A stretch of DNA of 64,000 bases from assembly GCF_005221385.1 (NCBI RefSeq), contig NZ_CP039904.1, positions 1,399,501 through 1,463,500 on the forward strand, given 5' to 3'. Shown here piece by piece: positions 1 to 7,685 of this stretch; the first letter of the stretch is position 1; each line of letters starts with the position of its first letter. Below the pieces are notes generated by a model, which did no database searches, was not told the origin of the DNA, and saw only the letters and a program-made list of their open reading frames with translations. This DNA comes from Agrobacterium tumefaciens. Its GTDB lineage: Bacteria; Pseudomonadota; Alphaproteobacteria; Rhizobiales; Rhizobiaceae. A program made the position numbers and the translations under genes.

Positions 1-200
1 TGCCGGAGGATGCATGGGGGAAGCTTCTGAAGCTCGCGACGATGATCGAGTTCGATGGTTCCGGGACGCTGACGATCCGCAACGGCGAGGCCCGAATCTC
101 ATTGGGCTCTGACGGCGTGGTGAGGGTGGAAGGTAAAAAAATTATCCAGACGGCTCGTCAGAATATCGCGCTCGACGCTGCCTATATTGACCTGAACTGA
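1..200 (+). CDS. DUF3540 protein, C-terminal part (T6SS-associated)
   Basis: Partial gene; its start lies before the window. The last 65 codons read in the frame that ends at the TGA at 198-200 and end in ALDAAYIDLN. The piece is rich in short beta strands with regular G/D turns (FDGSGTLTIRNGEARISLGSDG, with a following VRVEGKKI), the pattern of a VgrG/gp5-like beta-prism tail. DUF3540 proteins lie directly before DUF2169 proteins in type VI secretion effector loci, which is exactly the position here, only 5 bases before the next start. The family assignment rests mainly on this context because only the tail is visible. Confidence 0.6.
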   Translation, partial: PEDAWGKLLKLATMIEFDGSGTLTIRNGEARISLGSDGVVRVEGKKIIQTARQNIALDAAYIDLN

Positions 201-205
201 CCGGC

Positions 206-1231
206 ATGTGGGCTGTCAGCAACAACACGCCTTTCTCTGCGGACGGCTATTTCATTCGCGACCGCGATGGAAAGGAATATTGGTGTGTCGCCGTGCGCGG
301 GCGGTTTCGCGCGCGTCCGGACGGTATGACCGATCTTCTTGAGCCGCAGCCCATTCGGCTCTCTCCAGCCTATCGCGATGCCGAGGCAAATGAGCTCCTC
401 GCGGATGCTGATTTCGCACCTTTCAGGCCCGCCGCAGATATTCTTGTCAACGGCTCAGCCGTTGCACCTGACGAGAAGCCGATAGACCGTATCGATGTCA
501 CGGTTGCTGTGGGTACGATGACAAAGCAGGCCGCCGTCACGGGCGAAGCGCGTATGGTCAAAAAAAAGCGCGGCTGGGAGGTCGCCGAAAAAGAGCGGGC
601 CTCGCGCGTCGAACTATCATGGAGGCGTTCGCTCGGCGGAAGCGATCTTTTTGCGGATGATGATGGGGCCGAGTGTGAAGCCAATCCAATTGGCCGGGGC
701 TGGTCACGTCATTTCGAGCGCGCGCCGGAGGGAGCCGAACTGGTTATGCCGCAGATCGCAGCGCCTGCGGATGTCTTCGATCCAGGTCGCCCGCTTTCGC
801 AGCCAGTCGGGTTTGGCGCTATTCAGCCGGCTTGGACAACGCGGCGTATCCATGCTGGCACCTATGACGACGCTTGGATTAAAAACAGGTCGCCGCTTTT
901 GCCTTCCGATTTCTCCGAAAATTTCCACCAGACCGCGCCGGTCGATCAAATCTATTCCGGTGAGTTGCGCGGCGGTGAGCCGGTACGGCTGGAAGGGCTT
1001 CATCCGGAAGGCGGTTATGCATTTCGCCTGCCGCAATGTATCCTCGAAGCTGATACGCGTATTGCCGGAAAGACGCTGACGCACAGGTTCAGGCTCGTTC
1101 AGGTGGAGATCACTGGCGATGAGCGCCTCGTGGATCTGGTATGGAATGCCCATGTGCCATGTGGCGGGCGCGACCAGGATGTCGAGGTCTCTTTTCTCCG
1201 ACTGAGGCAAATGGCCGGAGTTGTCGCATGA
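206..1231 (+). CDS. DUF2169 domain protein, T6SS effector accessory
   Basis: 341 residues. The N-terminus (MWAVSNNTPFSADGYFIRD, then a W-C-V-A-V-R-G-R-F strand) is typical of DUF2169, and the protein is rich in beta strands throughout. DUF2169 proteins are encoded in T6SS effector loci next to DUF4150 (PAAR-like) effectors and are thought to act as adaptors or chaperones that help load the effector on the spike; the exact mechanism is not visible here. The gene starts 5 bases after the previous stop and its TGA overlaps the next ATG (ATGA at 1228), so the module is probably translationally coupled. Confidence 0.82.
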   Translation: MWAVSNNTPFSADGYFIRDRDGKEYWCVAVRGRFRARPDGMTDLLEPQPIRLSPAYRDAEANELLADADFAPFRPAADILVNGSAVAPDEKPIDRIDVTVAVGTMTKQAAVTGEARMVKKKRGWEVAEKERASRVELSWRRSLGGSDLFADDDGAECEANPIGRGWSRHFERAPEGAELVMPQIAAPADVFDPGRPLSQPVGFGAIQPAWTTRRIHAGTYDDAWIKNRSPLLPSDFSENFHQTAPVDQIYSGELRGGEPVRLEGLHPEGGYAFRLPQCILEADTRIAGKTLTHRFRLVQVEITGDERLVDLVWNAHVPCGGRDQDVEVSFLRLRQMAGVVA

Positions 1232-2295
1232 GAACGGCGGTTTCAATCCTGGCGGCCGGCCTGACGTGTCCGGCGGGCAAAGACTTTGAAACGGCAATTG
1301 CCGCCTATTCGAGCGGCGAACGATTTACCGAGAAGGACCGCAACCTGGTGATGGCGGACGGGCGGCCGCCAACCCTTGCGGCGGTCTTTCCGTTGGCGGA
1401 AGAGCGGGACTATGTCGAGCGGCTGCGAAAATTACTCGCCTGCGCGCTTGCCGATTGCGTTGCGCAGTTGACGAAGCGCGGACAGGAAAGCGCGGACTAT
1501 GCGATGCTTCTGCTGCTGCCCTATTGGATGGAGGGCGGACCTGTCGCAGAGGACTTTAATACCAGGCTCCACCAGGCCCCTCTGCCGCAGGTGACGAGCC
1601 TCTCCGTTTCCTTTGGCGGACAGGCTGAAAGCCTGCAGCTTGTTGGCAGGGATGGTCCGGAAATCGTGAGGAGAACGGGGGGAATTGTTCTCGTTGCCGT
1701 CGTTGACAGTTATATCCACTCAGACATGCTCGACAGTCTGGCCTATCACGGTGAACTGCTGACACGAGACAACCCCTACGGCATGGTTCCCGGCGAAGCT
1801 GCGGCCGTGTTGGCGCTTGGGCCGGAAAATGATGTGCGGCTCGGTCGAATCGCGCGCCTTTCTACCATGGAAGAGCCTGAAAGCCCGATTGATCCCGAGC
1901 GCGGATTGATGGGGCGCGCCCTTGCGAGCTGTTATGGGATGCTCCTCGAAGGAGGCTTTTCTCCTGATCGCTTTATTGTCGATCTCAATGGCGATCGCGT
2001 ACGCGCTGAGGAATTTGGCTATGCGATCACAACCAATGCCGCGGAAATGGCCGAGCTGGCCGACAGGGCGGAAATACCGTCGCTTCAGCTCGGTGATCTT
2101 GGGGCGGCAAGCGGGCTTGTGATGGCCGCTCTTGCACTTGCGCCGGCGCCGGGATCGCGCAGGGAAAATGCCGAACCGGACGGCGAAGCGTTTCGATACA
2201 CTCTTCTGTCGGCCAGTTCCCGCGACGGGCTGAGAGCGGCAACAATTGTGGAAAGCGTCCAGCGCGACATAAGAACCGGTAGGGTAGACGCATGA
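1228..2295 (+). CDS. Ketosynthase/thiolase-like protein of T6SS effector locus
   Basis: 355 residues. The ATG at 1228 is chosen because it overlaps the upstream stop (ATGA); the frame stays open 29 codons further back, inside the DUF2169 gene. The middle (VVDSYIHSDML, then PYGMVPGEAAAVLAL) and the end (LGDLGAASGLVMAALAL) resemble the later half of beta-ketoacyl-ACP synthases. The usual active-site cysteine motif of a true synthase is not seen, so the protein is probably not a condensing enzyme. Ketosynthase-like proteins of this kind recur between DUF2169 and DUF4150 genes in T6SS loci. An adaptor or folding role is inference from that position. Confidence 0.68.
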   Translation: MRTAVSILAAGLTCPAGKDFETAIAAYSSGERFTEKDRNLVMADGRPPTLAAVFPLAEERDYVERLRKLLACALADCVAQLTKRGQESADYAMLLLLPYWMEGGPVAEDFNTRLHQAPLPQVTSLSVSFGGQAESLQLVGRDGPEIVRRTGGIVLVAVVDSYIHSDMLDSLAYHGELLTRDNPYGMVPGEAAAVLALGPENDVRLGRIARLSTMEEPESPIDPERGLMGRALASCYGMLLEGGFSPDRFIVDLNGDRVRAEEFGYAITTNAAEMAELADRAEIPSLQLGDLGAASGLVMAALALAPAPGSRRENAEPDGEAFRYTLLSASSRDGLRAATIVESVQRDIRTGRVDA

Positions 2296-3413
2296 AGGAA
2301 ACAATTCGCATCAACGGGATTACGCTCTGCCACAAAAACTCCAATGGCTACGTCCGCTCGACCTTGCCGGATGTTTGCCTGACCCCGCCCAAGCCTGTGC
2401 CCGTGCCATACACGAATACCGCATTTGCCCGCGATCTTGCCGACGGGACGACCACGGTGTTCTCGCATGGTGGAGCGATGAATGGCGTGCGCGGCTCCCG
2501 GTTCGCCAAATCAATCGGCGATGAACCCGGTTCGTCCGGTGGGATCAAATCCGGCACGCATTTGCATCAGGCCACCTTCCTTTCATGGTCCCCCAACGTC
2601 TTCATGCAAGGCCGCGCAGTGACGCGCCTTACCGACAAGATGCTCCTCAACAAGGGCAACACCGTATCGGTCGGAGGTTACAAAACCGATCTGCCCGAAG
2701 GTGATCCCGAGCGTTACCTGTGTGAAGTGGGCTGCCGCTGTTATGCGCTGCATCGTCCGAGAAACAGCGTTACCGAGGGTCTTGAATGGGTCGATCAGGT
2801 GTTGCCGCGCGACGACGAGGCGAGCCCGGGACGCTATCAGCGCTGTGTCGATGCAACGATCCAGGCGCAATATCCGAACACGGTGCTTGGCAGCAGCATG
2901 CCGGTCGGCGATCCCCGCACCAATTACGGCTATGTTTCCGAGCTTGGATTCTGGGACCCGAACAATCCGAACAATACATTCCCGGACAAACCGCCCGGCA
3001 ATATCATCCTGCAGGGAGAGGAACACGACATTCCAAAGGTTCCCCGTCGGGCGCCCTGGGGCGGCACGAGATGGTTCAATGTGCGTGGCTCCCGCTGGCT
3101 GGACGTGGTCAAAGTCGAAAACGGCCAGATGACCCACATGTACGACATGAAATTTCCGGGGGACAAGTTTCCAAATGATGCGGCGAAGGCAAGGGCATAT
3201 GAAGATATCGCTGATCGGCACGGCGCTGAATACAGTGAGTTTGTGGTACTGGACGAGTGTGACAACTGTGAGGAAGCTGTAAGGCAGCGCGAACAGGAGC
3301 GGCAGTGGGAAGCTGAGAGGCGGTGGCGCGAACTTCGGAAAGGTCTGGAAAATCCAATCTGGCTGCCCTTGCCCGGTCGTCGGTTCCCCGGCCGCCCGAT
3401 ACCGATCAAGTAG
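2292..3413 (+). CDS. DUF4150 (PAAR-like) T6SS effector with putative nuclease C-terminus
   Basis: 373 residues. Residues about 5-128 match DUF4150, the PAAR-like cap: HKNSNGYVRSTLPDVCLTPP, the P-V-P-Y-T-N segment, GSRFAKSIGDEPG and SWSPNVFMQGRAV. The remainder (about 140-373) is a separate domain that begins with a cysteine cluster (C144, C148, C150). It contains WLDVVKVENGQMTHMYDMKF, where D271, D285 and K287 could form a D...DxK core of the PD-(D/E)XK nuclease fold, as in VRR-NUC or Tox-REase toxins. The start overlaps the previous stop by ATGA. The three immunity-type genes just downstream support a toxic C-terminus. The fold is inferred from a short motif, so nuclease activity is unproven. 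Confidence 0.75.
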   Translation: MKETIRINGITLCHKNSNGYVRSTLPDVCLTPPKPVPVPYTNTAFARDLADGTTTVFSHGGAMNGVRGSRFAKSIGDEPGSSGGIKSGTHLHQATFLSWSPNVFMQGRAVTRLTDKMLLNKGNTVSVGGYKTDLPEGDPERYLCEVGCRCYALHRPRNSVTEGLEWVDQVLPRDDEASPGRYQRCVDATIQAQYPNTVLGSSMPVGDPRTNYGYVSELGFWDPNNPNNTFPDKPPGNIILQGEEHDIPKVPRRAPWGGTRWFNVRGSRWLDVVKVENGQMTHMYDMKFPGDKFPNDAAKARAYEDIADRHGAEYSEFVVLDECDNCEEAVRQREQERQWEAERRWRELRKGLENPIWLPLPGRRFPGRPIPIK

Positions 3414-3422
3414 GATAATATC

Positions 3423-4415
3423 ATGAATTTAAACGAACTCATCACCGCAATGGCCATCCTTGAGGAGCGGGGTGAACTCGAAAAACTGGATGAAATCGGA
3501 TTGCCGCCCGGCAATGCAATCCAGTGGTTATTCGGGTTGACGGCAGGGTTCTATTTTGCCGATGGAGAAACGCGTCAAATACGTCAGGCCATGCTCGGTT
3601 TGGCACTGCGCTATTACGACCTCGCAGAGGGCAATACCAATTTATTGTCGTTTAACGAGCGGACACGCCGTATTTCAGCAGGAAAACAGATCGAGGAATA
3701 TCTGTCGCAGGGTGAGTATTACGACGAAAGAGAGACAGCGAGTTTCTATATCAGGCACATGCCAAAACAGGCGCTGCGTTCGACCGATCCGGTTCACGAC
3801 TACTTTACGGCCCTTCTTCCAGGCGCCGGTTATCGTGGTGGCAACGGTCACCTCATGTGCCAGACGAGGCTATCGGCGCTGTCGCACGATCCGGCAGGTG
3901 TGATCCGTTTCTTCGTTGACGCCTGTCGCGATCTGCGGGTTTTCTATGCCGTGTCGGGTTTGTCGCTCTTTTTCTATTCCTATGCGGCGGGTGCAACTGC
4001 GAAAGCCTATCCTCTGTTTCGCAGGTTTCCCGGGCTGCTTTACGAGGATGGCGCGCGTTTTGGATTGGCCATACGAGACCGGACGGACACTATCCGTGAC
4101 GTGAACTGGCTGACTGCGGTTAACGATGAACTGCTCTCGCGGGTCGGCGGTCTCGATAAGGCGCGAGCGGTACTCGGCGAAGAAGTCATCCTTCATCCTT
4201 ACGAGGGTGGCGTCGTTTTCCAGGCTGGCGAACGGCCTGTGCTCGGCGACTTGAACAAGGGGAGGGTGCCGGTGGCCTATCGCGCAGTCAATGATTTCCT
4301 CAGGCCGCTGCGTTACGAGACCTGGGAGCGCGCCTATCTTAGAGCGCCATATGATGTCGATAAGATGGAGTACACAGAATGGTGGACACGCCGGTTTGAT
4401 GGCGGCGAGCGCTAG
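3423..4415 (+). CDS. DUF3396-type T6SS immunity protein, copy 1
   Basis: 330 residues, starting 9 bases after the effector stop. It matches the DUF3396 (type VI immunity) family: a G-F-Y-F-A-D strand near residue 43, the RFFVDACRDLRVFYAVSGLS block, a LFRRFPGLLYEDG segment and IRDVNWLTAVNDELL followed by a conserved LHPYEGGVVFQAGERPVLGD block. Such proteins neutralise a cognate effector in the producing cell. No signal peptide is present, so it should act in the cytoplasm, consistent with a nuclease toxin. Copies 2 and 3 follow in tandem. Confidence 0.8.
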   Translation: MNLNELITAMAILEERGELEKLDEIGLPPGNAIQWLFGLTAGFYFADGETRQIRQAMLGLALRYYDLAEGNTNLLSFNERTRRISAGKQIEEYLSQGEYYDERETASFYIRHMPKQALRSTDPVHDYFTALLPGAGYRGGNGHLMCQTRLSALSHDPAGVIRFFVDACRDLRVFYAVSGLSLFFYSYAAGATAKAYPLFRRFPGLLYEDGARFGLAIRDRTDTIRDVNWLTAVNDELLSRVGGLDKARAVLGEEVILHPYEGGVVFQAGERPVLGDLNKGRVPVAYRAVNDFLRPLRYETWERAYLRAPYDVDKMEYTEWWTRRFDGGER

Positions 4416-4424
4416 GATGGCGTC

Positions 4425-5414
4425 TTGGATATAAACGGATTCATCGCCACAACGGCGACCCTCGAAGAGCGCGGTGAACTCGACAAGTTGGATGAGATCG
4501 GTTTGCCGCCGGGCAATGCCATCCAATGGTTGTTCGGGCTGACGGCCGGGTTCTATTTTGCGGATGGTGAAACACTGCGGACACGCCGAGCGGCGCTTGA
4601 TCTGGCGTTGCGCTACTACGATGTTACGAAAGGAAACACCAATCTGCTGACGGTTGGTGAGCGTTCGCGCCGTGTGTCTTCGAGAGATGACATCGAGCGG
4701 CATCTAGCACAGAGCAATTACGCTGATGGGAAGGAGACCGCTGGCTTTTATATCAGACATATGCCTGCCAAAGCTCTGCGGTCGACCGATCCGGTACACG
4801 ACTATTTGACGGCGCTTCTTCCCGGCATTGGGTATCGTGGCGGCTGTGGGCAGCTGATGTACCAGACGAGGTTGTCGCAACTATCGCTAGATCCAATAGG
4901 TGTTGTGCGTTTCTTCGTTGACGCCTGCCGTGACCTTCAGGTTTTTTACGCCGTGTCGGGCATGTCGCTTTTTTTCTATTCCTATGCGACAGGTGCAACC
5001 GAGCGGGCCTATCCACTGTTCCGCAGATTTCCCGGTTTCCTCTACGAAGATGGCATCCGTTTTGGATTAATCATTTCACAGCGCACCGATGTGATCCGTG
5101 ACGTGAACTGGCTGACAGCTGTCAACGATGAGTTGCTTGAGCGCGTCGGTGGCCTTGAGAAGGCGAGAGAGGTGCTCGGAGACGAGGTCGTCCTCCATCC
5201 CTATGAGGGTGGCGTCGTTTTCCAGGCGGGTGAACGGCCTGTGCTCGGCGACCTGAACAAGGGGCGGGTGCCGGCGGCATACCGCGCCGTCAATGATTTC
5301 CTCAAGCCCCTGCGCTACGAGAACTGGGACTATCCCTATCTACGAGCGCCCTACGGTGTCGATGAGATGGAGTATACGCAATGGTGGACACGTCGATTTG
5401 ACGATCAACATTAA
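4425..5414 (+). CDS. DUF3396-type T6SS immunity protein, copy 2
   Basis: 329 residues; paralogue of the genes before and after it and of nearly equal length. The first in-frame start is TTG at 4425, preceded by an AGGATGG ribosome-binding site; a nearby ATG at 4417 is in another frame. It carries the same DUF3396 hallmarks (FFVDACRDLQVFYAVSGMS, LFRRFPGFLYEDG, IRDVNWLTAVNDELLERVGG). It differs from copy 1 most between residues 46 and 130, suggesting either altered effector specificity or drift. The TTG start may reduce its expression relative to copy 1. Confidence 0.78.
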   Translation: MDINGFIATTATLEERGELDKLDEIGLPPGNAIQWLFGLTAGFYFADGETLRTRRAALDLALRYYDVTKGNTNLLTVGERSRRVSSRDDIERHLAQSNYADGKETAGFYIRHMPAKALRSTDPVHDYLTALLPGIGYRGGCGQLMYQTRLSQLSLDPIGVVRFFVDACRDLQVFYAVSGMSLFFYSYATGATERAYPLFRRFPGFLYEDGIRFGLIISQRTDVIRDVNWLTAVNDELLERVGGLEKAREVLGDEVVLHPYEGGVVFQAGERPVLGDLNKGRVPAAYRAVNDFLKPLRYENWDYPYLRAPYGVDEMEYTQWWTRRFDDQH

Positions 5415-5428
5415 GGCCGCTTAGCCTC

Positions 5429-6418
5429 GTGAAGTTAAACGAACTCATCACTGCGATGGCGATCCTCGAAGAGCGCGATGAACTCGACAAGTTGGACGAG
5501 ATCGGTTTGCCGCCGGGCAATGCCATTCCATGGTTGTTCGGGCCGACGGCCGGTTTCTATTTTGCCGATGGAGAAACGCGTCAAATACGCCAGGCCATGC
5601 TCGGTTTGGCACTGCGCTATTACGACCTCGCAGAGGGTAATACCAATTTATTGTCGTTTAACGAGCGGACACGCCGTATTTCAGCAGGAAAACAGATCGA
5701 GGAATATCTGTCGCAGGGTGAGTATTACGACGAAAGAGAGACAGCGAGTTTCTATATCAGGCACATGCCAAAACAGGCGCTGCGTTCCACCGATCCGGTT
5801 CACGACTACTTTACGGCCCTTCTCCCGAGCGCTGGCTACCGCGGCGGCAATGGGCGCTTGATGTATCAGACGCGGTTATCCGAATTATCACGCGACCCAA
5901 CTGGCGTGGTTCGCCTTTTCATTGACGCCTGCCGTGATCTCCGGGTTTTTTATGCCGTTTCGGGAATGTCGCTTTTTTTCTATTCCTATGCGGCGGGTGC
6001 AACTGAAAAAGCATATCCTCTGTTCCGTCGGTTTCCGGGCCTTCTTTACGAAGATGGCAGTAATTTCACCCTGGAAATATTGCGCCGCACCGATGTGATC
6101 CGTGACGTGAACTGGCTGACAGCCGTCAATAATGAGCTGCTTGAACGCGTCGGTGGTCTTGAGAAGGCAAGAGAGGTGCTTGGAGACGAGATCGTCCTCC
6201 ATCCCTATGAGGGTGGCGTCGTTTTCCAGGCGGGTGAACGGCCTGTGCTCGGCGACCTGAACAAGGGGCGGGTGCCGGCGGCATACCGCGCCGTCAATGA
6301 TTTCCTCAAGCCCCTGCGCTACGAGAACTGGGACTATCCCTATCTACGAGCGCCCTACGGTGTCGATGAGATGGAGTATACGCAATGGTGGACACGCCGA
6401 TTTGACGATCAACGTTAA
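5429..6418 (+). CDS. DUF3396-type T6SS immunity protein, copy 3 (mosaic)
   Basis: 329 residues, GTG start at 5429, 14 bases after the copy 2 stop. The nucleotide sequence is a mosaic. About 5556-5822 is almost identical to copy 1 at 3550-3816 (three differences seen by eye). From about 6082 to the stop it is almost identical to copy 2 at 5078-5412. The beginning resembles copy 2. One oddity is IPWLFGPTAG where both other copies have IQWLFGLTAG. The frame is intact and the family blocks are all present, so it probably still encodes a working protein. Confidence 0.78.
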   Translation: MKLNELITAMAILEERDELDKLDEIGLPPGNAIPWLFGPTAGFYFADGETRQIRQAMLGLALRYYDLAEGNTNLLSFNERTRRISAGKQIEEYLSQGEYYDERETASFYIRHMPKQALRSTDPVHDYFTALLPSAGYRGGNGRLMYQTRLSELSRDPTGVVRLFIDACRDLRVFYAVSGMSLFFYSYAAGATEKAYPLFRRFPGLLYEDGSNFTLEILRRTDVIRDVNWLTAVNNELLERVGGLEKAREVLGDEIVLHPYEGGVVFQAGERPVLGDLNKGRVPAAYRAVNDFLKPLRYENWDYPYLRAPYGVDEMEYTQWWTRRFDDQR

Positions 6419-6432
6419 GGCCGCCCAACCTC

Positions 6433-6509
6433 GTGAAGTTAAACGAACTCATCACCGCGATGGCGATCCTCGAAGAGCGCGGTGAACTCGACAAGTTGGA
6501 CGAGATCGG
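6433..6509 (+). pseudogene. Immunity gene copy 4, 5' fragment
   Basis: The GTG at 6433 and its upstream bases (AAGGCCGC then CCTCGTGAAG) repeat those of copy 3, and the first 26 codons match copies 1-3 (NELITAMAILEERGELDKLDEIG). At 6509/6510 similarity stops: copies 1-3 continue with LPPGNA, whereas this frame runs into unrelated DNA. It is the stump of a fourth tandem copy cut by recombination or deletion. Confidence 0.85.
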
Positions 6510-6542
6510 CCAAGAGCTTTTCCTTGAGACCGTTTCGGGCAT
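6510..6542 (-). pseudogene. 5' stump of an unknown gene cut at the array junction
   Basis: On the minus strand, an ATG at 6542 is preceded by a strong ribosome-binding site (GGGGAGG, four bases, ATG) and begins MPETVSRKSSW. After these 11 codons the sequence runs into the reverse complement of the immunity gene stump at 6509. It lies just downstream of the DUF899 gene on the same strand, so it was probably the next gene of that operon, now lost. Eleven residues are too few to name a family. Confidence 0.5.
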
Positions 6543-6596
6543 CGTATCCTCCCCAGTCACGGCTCGCGGCAATTGCATTGGCAAACATAAGGACTG

Positions 6597-7289
6597 CTAT
6601 TCGTACCGATCGTGGCGGCGCACCCAGTCCATTCCTTCGGCTTCGTTGCGTCCCTTCGGAGCGAGATCGAGCAGCTGATAGGTGCCCATCATCGCCTCGA
6701 CGCCGCGCCCATAGGTGGAGTAGGTGCGGAAGACCTGGCCGGCGTCGTCCTTGTAGAAGGCGCTGATGCCCGGCCATTCCTCGCCGAGTTCCGGCCACTC
6801 TCCGAAATTATAGTCGATCTTTCCGGAGGCGACTTCGCCTGGTGTGAAGCTGACACGGAAATCGTGATTGAAGTCATTTCCGAAGGACGACACCCATTTG
6901 AACTGCCAGCCCATCCGTTTACGATAGCGCTCGATGTCGGCGAGCGGTGCGCGCGATACGGCGATCATGGTAACGTCGTGATGCGAAAGATGATTGTTCA
7001 TGCCATCTGTATGATCGGCCATGAAAGAGCAGCTTGGGCAACCCTCCTTCCATCCCGGCGCGAACATGAAGTGCTGCACCAGAAGCTGCGATCGGCCATC
7101 GAACAGATCGGCAAGCGTTCGGGGGCCATCGAGCGTATCGAACACATATTCCTTCTCGATCCGTACCCATGGCAGCGCCAGCCGCTTTTGGGCGACCTCG
7201 TCCCGGTGTCGAGTAAGCTCCTTCTCCGCTTTCAGAAAATCCCGCCGGGCGGCGAGCCAGTCTTTGGCTGAAACGATTTTGTGGTTCAT
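6597..7289 (-). CDS. DUF899 family thioredoxin-like protein
   Basis: 230 residues. It starts with the family opening (VSAKDWLAARRDFLKAEKEL) and contains FMFAPGWKEGCPSCSFMAD, with a thioredoxin-like CPSC motif, then DHTDGMNNHLSHHDV and the conserved late block YSTYGRGVEAMMGTYQLLD. DUF899 proteins are predicted thioredoxin-fold proteins of unknown reaction, often called dithiol-disulfide oxidoreductase-like. No signal peptide is seen. The start lies 2 bases after the stop of the small membrane protein gene, so the two form an operon, and a third gene downstream has been cut off at 6510. Confidence 0.85.
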   Translation of the reverse strand: MNHKIVSAKDWLAARRDFLKAEKELTRHRDEVAQKRLALPWVRIEKEYVFDTLDGPRTLADLFDGRSQLLVQHFMFAPGWKEGCPSCSFMADHTDGMNNHLSHHDVTMIAVSRAPLADIERYRKRMGWQFKWVSSFGNDFNHDFRVSFTPGEVASGKIDYNFGEWPELGEEWPGISAFYKDDAGQVFRTYSTYGRGVEAMMGTYQLLDLAPKGRNEAEGMDWVRRHDRYE

Positions 7290-7291
7290 TG

Positions 7292-7576
7292 TCAGTCTCC
7301 TCGGGTTTTAGGGGGTGGACATTGCCGCCAGTAAGCGGAAGCGAGCTTCAGCCAGGGCGACAGGTGAAAGAGGCTCATCAGCAGGTACATGAAGGCCATG
7401 CCACTGATCGGCAGCATGCCGGGTGGGGACGCGCAGATACTCACCTGAATGTCGTTCGCCGAAATCCAGGCCATCGACGCGAAGGTTGGCGAAGCTGCAA
7501 GAACGAGCCAGCCTGTCATATCGCCTGATCGCAGGGTGTCCGAAGAGCGTTTTCTTGTTGGTTTGGACATTGTCAT
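7292..7576 (-). CDS. Small membrane protein, unknown function
   Basis: 94 residues from the ATG at 7576; the open frame extends further back but the start cluster MTMSKPTRKRSSD followed by a hydrophobic region fits a natural N-terminus. Two likely membrane segments are GWLVLAASPTFASMAWISA and MLPISGMAFMYLLMSLFHL. The stop is 2 bases before the DUF899 start. No family is recognised. The position suggests a membrane partner of DUF899, but that is only context. Confidence 0.6.
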   Translation of the reverse strand: MTMSKPTRKRSSDTLRSGDMTGWLVLAASPTFASMAWISANDIQVSICASPPGMLPISGMAFMYLLMSLFHLSPWLKLASAYWRQCPPPKTRGD

Positions 7577-7685
7577 TTCTGAATTCCCAATTGAGGTTCG
7601 ACAACGCTTCCCGCGACGCTTAGCCTGACAAAAATCTATGTCCGAATGGCGGGAGAATGTGAGTAACAAGTGTGACGGGATTTGA

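Larger units (their letters stand above)
3423..6509 (+). repeat. Tandem immunity gene array, unit about 1.0 kb
   Basis: The starts at 3423, 4425, 5429 and 6433 are 1002, 1004 and 1004 bases apart. The spacers after copies 2 and 3 are nearly the same (TTAAGGCCGC, six variable bases, TCGTGAAG). This shows unequal crossing-over or tandem duplication of a whole gene plus spacer, followed by exchange between copies. Confidence 0.85.

Noticed and set aside
3423-6509. Tandem repeat as a CRISPR or mobile-element array
   Set aside because: The units are whole 1-kb protein genes with open frames; there are no short spaced repeats, terminal inverted repeats or transposase.
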